A DNA stretch of 64,000 bases from CAVVXN01 sp963772585 (lineage in GTDB: Bacteria > Planctomycetota > PLA2 > JAEUHO01). Position numbers and translations under genes: made by a program. The stretch is taken from positions 710,597 to 774,596 of the forward strand of contig CAVYXV010000007.1 of assembly GCA_963772585.1 (NCBI GenBank). The letters run 5' to 3'. Below are positions 18,181-26,528 of this stretch, piece after piece. Numbering within the stretch: position 1 is the stretch's first letter; each line of letters opens with the position of its first letter. The notes below the pieces were generated by a model, which searched no databases, had not been told where the DNA came from, and saw only the letters and a list, made by a program, of their open reading frames with translations.

Positions 18181-18735
18181 CTACTCCAGCGGAACCCGTG
18201 CCGTGCGGAGGAGGGCGCGCGTTCCTTCGAGGATGGTCACCCGGGCCCCGGCCGCGCCGGCGGGGATCCCGGCCTCGCCCACGCCCGCGTCGTCGAGGGC
18301 GACCGTCCGGGGACGGGCGGACCCCGGCGTCTCGACCCGGGCGGAGAGCCCGGCGACGGGGGGCTCGACGGCGATCTGGAGGTGCCACCCGCCATCGGGC
18401 CGGCGAACGAGCCGCAGGTCGAGGGCGCCCGCCTTGCCCTCGTAGCGCAGGTCCCGCGGGCGTCCCGCGCCGCGCACGGCGGGCGCCCGGGCCCGCCAGG
18501 AGTCGAAGACGAGGCGCAGGAGGGCGGCCCCACGGGCCGGCGCGTGCTCCGCGAACAACCCTTGCACGCGACGGAGCAGCGGAACGGGGCAGGGCGGGAG
18601 GGTGATCGCCGGCCGGCGAGCCTCGGCCAGACGCGCCGCGAAGTCGCGCCATCCCTCGGGCACCTCCTCCGCGTTCCCGCGACCGGCGCGGGCGTCGAGA
18701 GCGAGGAGCAGGGGATGGGACGGCCGGGGGGTCAA
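18181..18735 (-). CDS. Small protein of the CHAT operon, probable beta-rich C terminus
   Basis: 184 residues. It starts with TTG 18735 overlapping the sigma factor stop (TTGA) and ends five bases before the CHAT start, so it is translationally coupled to both. The N-terminal half is helical (GWRDFAARLAEARR, RRVQGLFAEHAP); the C-terminal half alternates like a beta sandwich (LDLRLVRRPDGGWHLQIAVE, TVALDDAGVGEAGIPAGAAG). I do not recognise a named family. Placement between an ECF-type sigma factor and a CHAT protease suggests a sensor, inhibitor or adaptor of the system. No cysteines or obvious catalytic motifs. Confidence 0.6.
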   Translation of the reverse strand: MTPRPSHPLLLALDARAGRGNAEEVPEGWRDFAARLAEARRPAITLPPCPVPLLRRVQGLFAEHAPARGAALLRLVFDSWRARAPAVRGAGRPRDLRYEGKAGALDLRLVRRPDGGWHLQIAVEPPVAGLSARVETPGSARPRTVALDDAGVGEAGIPAGAAGARVTILEGTRALLRTARVPLE

Positions 18736-19370
18736 GGGCGCCTCCTCTTCAGATGTTCAGAGGATGTGACCCCCGCCCCTGATACGCCCGCCGGCGGAGA
18801 AAACCCCGCCGCGGTCAGCTCGCGTTCCAGCGCCTCGAGACAGCGGCGCCGGGTGGGCCCGAGCGACCCGATCGCCATCCCGAGCTCCTCGGCGATCCGG
18901 GCGTAGCTCGCCTCCTCGTCGCGGAAGAAGAGGGCGTCGAGGAGTCGCCGGCACCGCTCGGGAATCCTCGCGAAGGCCAGCCGGACCGCCTGCTCCGCCT
19001 CCAACGTCTCCAGGGTCTCGGGCGGCGCCGGGTCCGCGGCCTCCTCGGACCGTGCGCCCGCCCGCTCCCACGCCGCCGTCTTCTTCTCGCGCCCCCGCTT
19101 CCGCCACGCTTCCCGACGTGCCGTCATCGCGATCCAGCCCGCCAGGCGCTCCGTCTCGCGGATGCGGTGGAGGTTCTCGACGAGCCGCAGGAAGACCTCC
19201 TGCACCACGTCGCCCGCGTCGTTGCCCCTGAGGCCGGCCCGCCACGCGATGCCGTAGACGAAGTCGGCGTAGCGCGCGGCGAGGACCTCCCAACTCGCCG
19301 CGTCGCCGCGCCGGCACTTCTCGACCAGCTCGGCATCGGACGGCGGATCGTGGTGGGGAGGGGCGGACAC
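18732..19370 (-). CDS. RNA polymerase sigma factor, ECF type
   Basis: 212 residues from GTG 19370; no in-frame ATG exists nearby. Region 2 is clear (DAELVEKCRRGDAASWEVLA, DVVQEVFLRLVENLHRI, ETERLAGWIAMTARREAWR) and region 4 follows (FARIPERCRRLLDALFFRDE, YARIAEELGMAIGSLGPTRR), the helix-turn-helix for -35 recognition. The C-terminal tail (residues 185-212) is Ser/Gly/Pro-rich. It is the first gene of a four-gene overlapping operon with the CHAT and S8 proteases and probably directs its transcription. No transmembrane anti-sigma factor is adjacent. The lipoprotein gene at 19491 is divergent, sharing a 120-base promoter region. Confidence 0.9.
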   Translation of the reverse strand: MSAPPHHDPPSDAELVEKCRRGDAASWEVLAARYADFVYGIAWRAGLRGNDAGDVVQEVFLRLVENLHRIRETERLAGWIAMTARREAWRKRGREKKTAAWERAGARSEEAADPAPPETLETLEAEQAVRLAFARIPERCRRLLDALFFRDEEASYARIAEELGMAIGSLGPTRRRCLEALERELTAAGFSPPAGVSGAGVTSSEHLKRRRP

Positions 19371-19490
19371 GGCTTGCCCATCGGATGGTAGCGGCGCATG
19401 CCCGGAGGGTGCGTCGGAGCACGTATCAAGGCTTTCTTGGGTCCCTCCAGGGGGGTGCAGGCCGGCGGCCGGAGCACACGGAGTCCCCCG

Positions 19491-20834
19491 ATGACGATCC
19501 CCCGGGTTTCCTGCCGGCTTCTCCTCTCCCTGGCGCTTGCCGCGACGCCCGCCTGCGGCGGCGGAGCCGATGGCGGCCTCCCCGCCGGGCCGACCGCGCC
19601 GGTGGCCACGGCGATCCTCGACGGCCAGGTCCTCGAGGTGGACGGACAGACGACCGCGCTGGCCGGCATCGCCGTCGTGCTCGCCGAGACCGCAACGACC
19701 GCCGTCACCGGCGCCGACGGCGCCTTCTCGCTGGGGGCGGTGCCCACCGGTTCGCTCACGCTCGACGTGTCGATGCCCACCGCCGGGGCGCCTTCCGTGG
19801 TCGCCTCCGGTTCCGCCGAGGGGGACGGGGGGCGCGGCGCGGCGGGGAACCCGGATCCCGGGGGAGGTCCCTCCGGCGCCGGCCCCGACGAGATCGAGGA
19901 CGGCGAAGACCTGAACGGCAACGGCACGCTGGAGATCCATCGCGCCCGGGATCGCGAGAGGATCCGGGTGCAACTGCGCATCCAGGACGGCGCCGTCCTG
20001 TCGATGACCTGTTCGCGCGACGGCGACCGTGACGGCGACGGCGAATGCGACGGGGAGCGCGACGTCGAAGTGCGGATGACGCTCGCAGAGTCGAGCGACG
20101 ACGACGACATCGCCGGCGAGCTGGATCTCGACGCGCGCGCCGGCCGCGAGTGCTTCCGCGTCCAGGTCGAGGGCGCGACGCCGGACCGCCTGCTCGCCGT
20201 CGTCGCGATCGATCCCGCGGGCCTCGAGGACCCGCAAGGCACGGCCACCGTCGGAGCAGACGGCGCGGCGAGTTGGGAGTTCGACGCCTTCCAGGGCGAC
20301 CGCCTGCCCTTCGGCGCCACGACGGTCGCGGAGCTCGAGGGCTACCGCGCCGAGGTCCGCGACGCGTCCACGGCCCTCCTGCTGCTCTTCGCCGAGGTGC
20401 CCGAGCTTCCCCCGTTGCTCCTCTGCGACCCGGACCGGAGCGGGGATCCGTCGCCGGACGCCGAACGTCTTCGCGCGCGGGTCCGCCTGCAGGCGGAGAA
20501 GGCGGGTCTCGAGGGCTCCGTCGAGTTGAGGAGCCGCGCCGAGGACGGCACGGAGCGGTTCGAGATGCGAGCCGAGCATCTCGCCGCGGGCCGGACCGCG
20601 GTGTTCGAGATCGAGACCGCTCGGCAAAGCGAGCGGTTCTCGCGCATCGGCGCGGAGGCGGCAAACGCCTCGGGCGAGGCCCGTCTGACGATCGACACGC
20701 GAAACGGCGACACGCTCCCGAACGGCGCGCTCGGCGTCCGCCAGCTCCAACGGCTGCGCGTCCGGGTCCGCGATGCGGACACGGACGCCCTCCTCCTGAC
20801 CGGCACGGTTCCCGATCTCGTGATCGAACGATAG
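19491..20834 (+). CDS. Lipoprotein with carboxypeptidase-regulatory-like domain
   Basis: 447 residues from ATG 19491; upstream in-frame ATG would precede a non-signal leader. Signal peptide with lipobox ATPAC (Cys20) and CGGGADGG linker. Residues about 35-90 match a Cna-B/carboxypeptidase regulatory domain (ILDGQVLEVDGQTTALAGIA, VTGADGAFSLGAVPTGSLTL). A Gly/Pro/acidic linker follows, then two duplicated beta regions each ending in a similar phrase (LPFGATTVAELEGYRAEVRD and LPNGALGVRQLQRLRVRVRD). It has an Asp/Glu-rich stretch that could bind calcium. Divergent from the sigma/CHAT operon, with which it may share regulation. Function unknown; surface structural or binding role likely. Confidence 0.65.
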   Translation: MTIPRVSCRLLLSLALAATPACGGGADGGLPAGPTAPVATAILDGQVLEVDGQTTALAGIAVVLAETATTAVTGADGAFSLGAVPTGSLTLDVSMPTAGAPSVVASGSAEGDGGRGAAGNPDPGGGPSGAGPDEIEDGEDLNGNGTLEIHRARDRERIRVQLRIQDGAVLSMTCSRDGDRDGDGECDGERDVEVRMTLAESSDDDDIAGELDLDARAGRECFRVQVEGATPDRLLAVVAIDPAGLEDPQGTATVGADGAASWEFDAFQGDRLPFGATTVAELEGYRAEVRDASTALLLLFAEVPELPPLLLCDPDRSGDPSPDAERLRARVRLQAEKAGLEGSVELRSRAEDGTERFEMRAEHLAAGRTAVFEIETARQSERFSRIGAEAANASGEARLTIDTRNGDTLPNGALGVRQLQRLRVRVRDADTDALLLTGTVPDLVIER

Positions 20835-20871
20835 CTTTCGTGCTGCCAGCCCTGCAGGACCGTGCCACCCC

Positions 20872-20900
20872 GCGCGCCCGGGCCCCTCGCCCGGGCGCGC
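20872..20900 (+). terminator. Rho-independent-like terminator
   Basis: Perfect 12-bp stem (20872-20883 with 20889-20900), five-base loop, 38 bases after the lipoprotein stop. The following bases are only weakly T-rich. It is the only clear element in the 480-base gap up to 21317 apart from the fragment and repeat listed next. Confidence 0.7.
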
Positions 20901-21057
20901 ATCTTCTGGAGGATGGGGCCGGCCCCGCGTCGGGGGGCGGGGACGCGCCCGGCTGCGACAGCCCGGAAGCCCGGGGCCGTCCGGACGCTGGTGGGCGGCT
21001 CCCCGCCGGTCTCCGGACGCAACCGACCCCGGTGGGGCGCCCGCAAGCCGCTCCCTC

Positions 21058-21240
21058 AGAGCACGTCGAAGTACCCGGCAAGCGTCGCAGTGAGGACCAT
21101 GCAGGCGGCGTGCTCGCTGGGGCGCGTGCGGCTGGGGCGATCTGGTTCGCGTCGGCGAGGGCCCCGAGCCGCCGCGGCCGGGCGTCCTCCGCGTGCGCGA
21201 GGCCCACCCCCGCGGCGAAGCCCGCCCCGACCATGTCGTC
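21058..21240 (-). pseudogene. Possible short frameshifted gene fragment
   Basis: On the minus strand one frame reads DDMVGAGFAAGVGLAHAEDA and continues in good high-GC codons, then a second frame supplies a hydrophobic end MVLTATLAGYFDVL with stop at 21056-21058. Joined by one frameshift they would form a protein of about 60 residues. No family recognised. It lies between a terminator and a repeat R1 copy and may be a decayed gene or chance. Confidence 0.25.
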
Positions 21241-21270
21241 GATCGGGAGCCGTTCCCCATGGGGCGAACC

Positions 21271-21320
21271 CCGCGCGATTCACCGTCCGTTCGTGGGGAG
21301 TGCGGCCACTGTGCGGCCTA
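21271..21320 (-). repeat. Dispersed repeat R1, copy 2 (partial)
   Basis: Starts on the minus strand exactly at the TAG stop of the prenyltransferase gene (21318-21320). The core CGAACGGACGGTGAATCGCG is shared with the copies at 5823, 32370 and 33898; the first 28 bases differ from those copies. Confidence 0.7.
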
Positions 21321-22112
21321 GCGCCCGTAGCGGCGTTGGCGCTGCTGATACATGCGGATGATGCGAAGGAAGTCGATGCGTCGAAACGATGGGAAGTAGA
21401 CGTCCGTGAAGAACAGCTCGGAGTACGCCGCCTGGTAGAGGAGGAAGTTGCTGAGTCTCGACTCGCCGCCCGTTCGGATGATCATGTCGGGGTCGTCGCC
21501 GCCGGTGTAGAGGTGCTGTCCGAAGAGCTCCTCGTCGAGGTCCTCCGCCGAGATCTCCCCGGCCGCGACGCGCGCGAGGATCTTGCGGACGGCGTCGAGG
21601 ATCTCCTGCCGGCCTCCGTAGGCGATGCAGAAGTTCAGGCGGAACGCCTCGAAGTCCGCCGTGGCGGACTCGACGAGCGTGATCGCTTCGAGCACCTCCG
21701 GCGGCAGCGTCTCCGTCCGGCCGAGCACGCGGACCGCGACGCGATCGTCGTGGATCCGCGGATCCTCCGCGAGCTCCCCGAGGCGCCGAGCGAAGAGCCG
21801 CATCAGCGCATCGACCTCGGGCTCGGCGCGTTCGAAGTTTTCCGTCGAGAAGGCGTAGAGGGTCATGGTCCGCACGCCGATCTCGCGGCCCCATCCGACG
21901 AGCGCCTCCACCGCGTGGGCGCCGAGCTCGTGGCCCTCCCACGGCAGGCGTCCGAGCGCCCGCGCGTAGCGCCGGTTGCCGTCCATGATGAAGCCGACGT
22001 GACGAGGGACGGGAAGGCGCATGATCTCGCGCTGGAGATTCTTGGCGTACGTCCGGTAGAGCACGCCTCTCAGGGGGCCCGGGAGCCGGAGAGGGGGAAG
22101 CCGCCAGGCCAT
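21318..22112 (-). CDS. uppS: Cis-prenyltransferase (undecaprenyl diphosphate synthase family)
   Basis: 264 residues from ATG 22112, chosen because the N-terminal stretch (LYRTYAKNLQREIMRLPVPR) is conserved in the longer, archaeal-like form of the family. Catalytic Asp lies in HVGFIMDGNRRYAR; other signatures are LYAFSTENFERAEPE, FCIAYGGRQEILDAVRK, PDMIIRTGGESRLSNFLLYQ and AYSELFFTDVYFPSF. It condenses isopentenyl units on farnesyl diphosphate to give the C55-type carrier lipid for peptidoglycan and O-antigen. Monocistronic here. The stop codon is the first codon of a repeat R1 copy. Confidence 0.93.
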   Translation of the reverse strand: MAWRLPPLRLPGPLRGVLYRTYAKNLQREIMRLPVPRHVGFIMDGNRRYARALGRLPWEGHELGAHAVEALVGWGREIGVRTMTLYAFSTENFERAEPEVDALMRLFARRLGELAEDPRIHDDRVAVRVLGRTETLPPEVLEAITLVESATADFEAFRLNFCIAYGGRQEILDAVRKILARVAAGEISAEDLDEELFGQHLYTGGDDPDMIIRTGGESRLSNFLLYQAAYSELFFTDVYFPSFRRIDFLRIIRMYQQRQRRYGR

Positions 22113-22362
22113 CGTGCGGAGGATAGCCGTGGAGGGGCTTTTGCCCCCGCCAGCGCGGGGGGGGGCCTCCTTTCGGGCGTCCGCGGCACGGGCCTCGCTG
22201 TGCCGGCCACCGCGAGGGGCGTTTCCAGGTCCGCAAGACCGGAGGGTTCCCCGTCTGCCCTGCGTCGAAGGCGCGGCGACGGCCCTCCGGTGTTTCGCCG
22301 GGAGCGTCCAGGGGGGCGCTCCGGGTAACCGCCCGTTGCGGCCCCGATACGCGAGGAGTGCC

Positions 22363-22908
22363 ATGCCTGCGACCGTCGTGATCCTCGCCCGGCTCCAGGC
22401 GAACGACGGGGGCCAGGCGGACCCGGCCCGAGTGCGGGAGGCGGTGGTCGTCGCACGCGGGTTCCATCCGCGGCCGATCCTCGCCTACTGCCCGTCCCAG
22501 GCGGATCCCCACGTGCTGCTCGGTGGCGTCGAGGGGCTTCGCCTGCGGCCCGTGGACGGCGAGGACGAGGCGAGCTGCGCCGAGCGGGCGCTCCAGGCCG
22601 CCTACGAGGGCTATCCGCTCCTCCTGATCGGCGCCTCGGCGGGCGCCGTCCCCGCCCGGCTCGTGTCCGAGGCCCTCGACCTGCTGGCCTACGCCGACGC
22701 CACGTTCGTTCCCACGGGGGACGGGCGTTTCTCCTGCATGGCGCTCCGCCGCCCGGTGTCCGGCTTCGCCGGGGCCCTCACCCGCGGCGAGGGGCCCCCC
22801 CTCGATCGGCTCACGGCGTACCTCGAGGGCCGCGGGATGCGCGTCGCCCACACCGCGTCGTGGCAAGACGAGGACGAGGAGGAAGAGGAGGCGCCTCCCC
22901 CCGCGTGA
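22363..22908 (+). CDS. Hypothetical protein, possibly DUF2064-like
   Basis: 181 residues from ATG 22363 with GAGGAG upstream. It opens with a beta strand (PATVVILARLQANDGG) and has a Rossmann-like alternation (YPLLLIGASAGAVPARLVSE, LLAYADATFVPTGDGRFSCM), which recalls the DUF2064/TIGR04282 nucleotidyltransferase-like family. The family motif KTRL is absent and the length is a little short, so the resemblance is weak. The C terminus is strongly acidic (DEDEEEEEAP). Followed by a terminator hairpin. Divergent from the prenyltransferase. Confidence 0.5.
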   Translation: MPATVVILARLQANDGGQADPARVREAVVVARGFHPRPILAYCPSQADPHVLLGGVEGLRLRPVDGEDEASCAERALQAAYEGYPLLLIGASAGAVPARLVSEALDLLAYADATFVPTGDGRFSCMALRRPVSGFAGALTRGEGPPLDRLTAYLEGRGMRVAHTASWQDEDEEEEEAPPPA

Positions 22909-22919
22909 GGGCACGAAGG

Positions 22920-22953
22920 AGGGCGGGCGCCTCCCGGGGGAAGCGCCCGCCCT
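22920..22953. terminator. Bidirectional terminator
   Basis: Perfect 11-bp stem (22920-22930 with 22943-22953) with a 12-base loop between two convergent genes ending at 22908 (plus) and 23014 (minus). Confidence 0.7.
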
Positions 22954-23013
22954 GGTGCGCCGCGCCGGATGGGGTCGGCGTCCGGCCGGGCATCGTCGTC
23001 TCGTCCGGTGGGG

Positions 23014-24495
23014 TCAGGCGTCCAGGTCCACGTCCACGGTCTGGGTCGTGCTGGTCGCGTCGCCGACCACGTCCACCTCGACGGTCTTCGTCCGGACCGT
23101 GCCCGCGCCGTCGTCGTGCTCGAAGACGAGGTCGTAGGTGCGCGTCGGGACGCCGGGAAGGCTCCACGCGCCGGTGGCGTCGGTGGTCGTCTGGGCGACC
23201 GTGTCGCCCTCCTTCGAGGTCAGGGTGACCGTCGCGCCGTCCACGGCGCCGACCGTGTCGGTGAGCGTGCCCCCGAGGTCGCGGGTCATGCTCGTCAGGA
23301 CGACGAGGTAGCCGGGCGAGTCGATCGCGGCGTCCACGGACGTTAGCGTGAAGGTCTCGAAGCCCGCCTTGGTGAAGGTCACGTCGTAGGTGCCGGGGCC
23401 CAGATCCGTCACGGCCCAGCCACCGCTGTCGTTGGACGTGTCGGTGCCGACCGACGCGCCGCCGCCCGCGGGGACGACGTCCACCATGACGCCGCCGACG
23501 GAGAAGTCGTCGGAGCCGTCACCGGGCGTGGCGTTGTCGCTCATGACCGTTCCGTCGATCTCGCCGCTCGCCGCGAGCGTCACCTCGGTCGTCGTCAGGT
23601 TGGCGACGACCACGACGAGGTCCTCGACTACCTGGTCCGTGTGGCCCGGAGCCTGGACGAGGGCGTCGTAGGTGCCGGGAACGAGGCCGGCCACGACCGC
23701 GACGCCCATGTCGTCGGCGCTGGCGGTGATCGGATACCCGTCGGGAGGGCTGCCGATGGTCCCGACGGGGTAGACCTCGAGGCTCGCGCTCGCGAGCAGA
23801 CCGCCGTCCTGGGTACCGGGGTTCAGACCGTCGGAGTAGACGGTGGCCTGGATCGACCCGGTGGTGCTGTTGTTCGTGGCCCGGACGACGGGCGTGAAGA
23901 TCACGCGCTTGACGCCGGGCGGGTGCGAGACCGGACCGTTGAATACGAAGTTCTTCGACAGGTCGAAGTCGAGCGTCAGGTCCGACGAGAGCTGCGTGAC
24001 GACCTCGATGCCGTTCTCGATCTTCACTTTGAGGCCCGACTGGCCCGCACTCGGGAATTTCAGCGTGCCCTTGGCGGTGGTGAAGATCCGATCCCCGTCC
24101 TGGGCGAAGGCCTCTGCCGTGAGGGTGACCTCGCCGGCGTTCACCGTGACGCGGACCTGGTCGTACGTACCCGGATCGAGCGAGGCCTCCGTCAGCGGGA
24201 ACACCGCTCCGCCCGTCAAGGGCACGAGGTCCACGGTCTGGGGGCCGGTGAAGACCGTCACCCAGCCCTGGTCCTCGGGGGCCGACGCGTTGCGGACGCG
24301 AATCTCCTGGATCTCGATGGTGGCCGCCTCGACGTAGTCGTACGGGAACGGGGCGTCCGTCACGTAGAGGCGGAGCGTCCCCTGCGTGCCGGCCGGGGGC
24401 GGGAACGTGCCGACGTCGGTGCCGCCGCCTCCTCCTCCGCAGGCGCCGAGCGCCAGCACGGCGATCGCCGTCAAAAGGACTGTGAATGCGCGCAT
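23014..24495 (-). CDS. DUF4382-type lipoprotein with regulatory-like beta domains
   Basis: 493 residues from ATG 24495, with GGAGGAAG eight bases upstream. Lipobox LGAC followed by CGGGGGG. Residues about 33-195 match the DUF4382 pattern (GTLRLYVTDAPFPYDYVEAA, IEIQEIRVRNAS, LDPGTYDQVRVTVNAGEVTL). Then come three carboxypeptidase-regulatory-like repeats near residues 210-310, 320-400 and 410-480, each with a GTYD-type strand (GLVPGTYDALVQAPG, LGPGTYDVTFTKAGF, VPTRTYDLVFEHDD). Such lipoproteins are outer-membrane or surface proteins of unknown function, common in marine and sediment bacteria. Strand composition is rich in Thr, Val and Asp, unlike neighbouring enzymes. Confidence 0.72.
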   Translation of the reverse strand: MRAFTVLLTAIAVLALGACGGGGGGTDVGTFPPPAGTQGTLRLYVTDAPFPYDYVEAATIEIQEIRVRNASAPEDQGWVTVFTGPQTVDLVPLTGGAVFPLTEASLDPGTYDQVRVTVNAGEVTLTAEAFAQDGDRIFTTAKGTLKFPSAGQSGLKVKIENGIEVVTQLSSDLTLDFDLSKNFVFNGPVSHPPGVKRVIFTPVVRATNNSTTGSIQATVYSDGLNPGTQDGGLLASASLEVYPVGTIGSPPDGYPITASADDMGVAVVAGLVPGTYDALVQAPGHTDQVVEDLVVVVANLTTTEVTLAASGEIDGTVMSDNATPGDGSDDFSVGGVMVDVVPAGGGASVGTDTSNDSGGWAVTDLGPGTYDVTFTKAGFETFTLTSVDAAIDSPGYLVVLTSMTRDLGGTLTDTVGAVDGATVTLTSKEGDTVAQTTTDATGAWSLPGVPTRTYDLVFEHDDGAGTVRTKTVEVDVVGDATSTTQTVDVDLDA

Positions 24496-24812
24496 GATCG
24501 TCTTCCTCCGGCCTGCCTCGGGCATGGGCGCCGGGTTGGCGCCTCCCTCCGAGAACCGTACTGCACGCCGCCAAGGCCGTCCCCCGGCGCGTTCACATGT
24601 TGGGGAGACGTTCGTCGCGCGGGGCGGCGAGGGCCCTCCCGTCGCGGTCCCTCCGCGGAGTCAGGGCCTGGCCGGGAACAAGTGTTGAGAAGGACGCTTC
24701 GCTACGCGTCGGATGGGGTCATGACGAGGGAGCGGATCCGGAGGCGCAGTGCCAACTCCGCTGAGGAATTCGCGACCGAGGAAGGGCCGCAGACGGCGTG
24801 GAGGCGAGTGGA

Positions 24813-24842
24813 AAGGGCGACAGTCATTCACGGACGGGCCCT
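24813..24842 (-). repeat. Dispersed repeat R3, copy 1
   Basis: 30 bases matching 44311-44340 at 27 positions. On the minus strand it begins at the last base of the gdhA stop codon. The surrounding gap 24496-24841 (346 bases) otherwise shows only the promoter side of the DUF4382 gene and no gene. Confidence 0.55.
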
Positions 24843-26065
24843 CAGCTCCTCAGGCGCGTCGCCTCGGCCACGCGCGAGATGGCGAGTTGGTACGCGGCCA
24901 GACGGAGGTCTCGACTCGCCCCGGCCGTCTCCCTCAGGTTCGCCCAGGCCCTCGCCATCGCCTGTCGCAGCTCCTCGTTCACGCGGTTCTCGTCCCAGCG
25001 ATACTGGGCGGTGTTCTGCATCCACTCGAAGTAGCTGACCGTCACGCCGCCGCCGTTCGCGTAGCAGTCGGGGATGACGGGGATCCCGCGTCGAAGGAAC
25101 GTCTCGTCCGCCTCCGGCGTGGTGGGGCCGTTCGCGCCTTCCACGATCACCTTCGCGCGGACGTGCGCGGCGTTGTCCTGCGTCAGGACACCCTCGACCG
25201 CCGCCGGGATCAGGACGTCGCAGTCCTCGAACAGAAGCTCGTCGGCGGGGAACCCGTCGCCGCCCTCGAAGTGCGCGACGCCGCCCGTCTCGGCGACGTG
25301 TCGGGCAAGCCGGACGGTGTCGAGACCGTCGGGGGTCCGCACCGCGCCACTCACGTCGGAGACCGCGACGATCTTCGCACCGTGGGACGCGAGCAGGCGT
25401 GCCGCCCAGGAGCCGACGTTGCCGAAGCCCTGGACGGCGATGCGCTTCCCTTCGACCTTCTCGCCTTCGTCGGCCAGGAAGTTCATGAGCGCGTACAGGA
25501 TGCCGCGTCCCGTGGCCGCCTCGCGCCCGCGGCTTCCGCCGAGCTCGAGGGGCTTCCCGGTCACGACCGCCGGCGACCACCCGTAGTACTTGGCGTACTG
25601 GTCCACGATCCACGCCATCGTCTGGGCGTTCGTGCCCATGTCCGGCGCGGGGATGTCGCTCCTGGGTCCGATGAACTCGTGGAGCTCGTCCACGAGGAGG
25701 CGGGTCAGGCGCTGGAGCTCCGCGCGGCTGAGCTGGCGCGGATCGCAGTCGATGCCGCCCTTCGCGCCTCCGTAGGGGAGATCCATGATCGCCGTCTTCC
25801 ACGTCATGAGGGCGGCGAGGGCGTTCACTTCGTCGGGGTCCACCCGGGGGTGAAAGCGGATGCCGCCCTTCATCGGGCCGCGCGCCGTGTCGTGCTGGAC
25901 CCTCAAGCCGATGAAGGTGGCCATCTGCCCGCTGTCGAGCGGGAGGGTGAGTTCGGCCCTGATCTCCCGCTTCGGCGTGAGGAGCCGCCGGACGAGCCGG
26001 GGGCCGAGGTCCAGGCGCTTGGCGGCGCGGTCGAAGTTGTACCGGGTCCCCTCGAGGAAACTCAT
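24842..26065 (-). CDS. gdhA: Glutamate (Glu/Leu/Phe/Val) dehydrogenase
   Basis: 407 residues. Oxidatively deaminates glutamate to 2-oxoglutarate (or the reverse) in the cytoplasm as a hexamer. Conserved pieces: RGPMKGGIRFHP, catalytic Lys in LPYGGAKGGI, the Asp of IPAPDMGTNAQTMAW, the Rossmann motif VQGFGNVGSWAARLL, the substrate segment VIVEGANGPTTPEAD, and SYFEWMQN near the C terminus. Length is standard for the bacterial 45-kDa type. Divergent from the ars operon with a 103-base gap that holds the ArsR operator. NAD or NADP preference cannot be told by eye. Confidence 0.95.
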   Translation of the reverse strand: MSFLEGTRYNFDRAAKRLDLGPRLVRRLLTPKREIRAELTLPLDSGQMATFIGLRVQHDTARGPMKGGIRFHPRVDPDEVNALAALMTWKTAIMDLPYGGAKGGIDCDPRQLSRAELQRLTRLLVDELHEFIGPRSDIPAPDMGTNAQTMAWIVDQYAKYYGWSPAVVTGKPLELGGSRGREAATGRGILYALMNFLADEGEKVEGKRIAVQGFGNVGSWAARLLASHGAKIVAVSDVSGAVRTPDGLDTVRLARHVAETGGVAHFEGGDGFPADELLFEDCDVLIPAAVEGVLTQDNAAHVRAKVIVEGANGPTTPEADETFLRRGIPVIPDCYANGGGVTVSYFEWMQNTAQYRWDENRVNEELRQAMARAWANLRETAGASRDLRLAAYQLAISRVAEATRLRS

Positions 26066-26108
26066 GGCGCCCGCCCTCCACGGTCGGGGCGCACTCTACC
26101 CCGGGATT

Positions 26109-26130
26109 CATTTGGACTTTTGGCCAAATG
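26109..26130. promoter_or_regulatory. Probable ArsR operator
   Basis: Inverted repeat CATTTGG-N8-CCAAATG in a locally AT-rich stretch, 39 bases before the arsR start. The size and position fit binding by an ArsR/SmtB dimer, which would repress its own operon and be released by arsenical or antimonial. Confidence 0.65.
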
Positions 26131-26168
26131 ACCATAGAAGCGGTGGGTCCCGATGCCGGAGACCGCCC

Positions 26169-26528
26169 ATGGACAAGCCCACCCGGAGACGCCTCGAGGC
26201 CCGGGCGCGGGTGCTGAAGGCCCTGGCCCATCCCACGCGCCTCCATTTCGTCGAGGAGCTCGAACGCGGCGAGCGGTGCGTGTGCGAACTCGTGGGCCTG
26301 GTCGACGCCGACGTCTCGACCGTCTCGCGGCACCTCGCCGTGCTCCGCGAAGCCGGTCTGGTGGAGGACGAACGCCGCGGCAAGAAGGTCTTCTACCGCC
26401 TGCGCATGCCCTGCCTCGCGGGGTTCTTCGGGTGCATCGAAAGCATGCTGGCCGTCGACGCCGCGAGACGTCGGGCGGCAATCGCCCCTACGGCGGGCCG
26501 GGAGGCAGGTCGTGGCCAACCGGCGTGA
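26169..26528 (+). CDS. arsR: ArsR family metalloregulator
   Basis: 119 residues from ATG 26169. Winged helix-turn-helix: ARVLKALAHPTRLHFVEELE, then GERCVCELVGLVDADVSTVS with the Cys-x-Cys inducer site of the ArsR type, HLAVLREAGLVEDERRGKKV and FYRLRMPCLAGFFGC, which adds two more Cys. A third thiol makes a three-coordinate As(III) or organoarsenical site plausible. The 3' end overlaps the permease start by 17 bases, so the repressor heads a five-gene operon. Binding at the palindrome 26109-26130 is expected. Confidence 0.9.
   Translation: MDKPTRRRLEARARVLKALAHPTRLHFVEELERGERCVCELVGLVDADVSTVSRHLAVLREAGLVEDERRGKKVFYRLRMPCLAGFFGCIESMLAVDAARRRAAIAPTAGREAGRGQPA

Noticed and set aside
18732..21260. 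842-residue minus-strand protein
   Set aside because: Only the last 212 codons are the sigma factor; the rest lies opposite a lipoprotein gene with signal peptide and is shadow.
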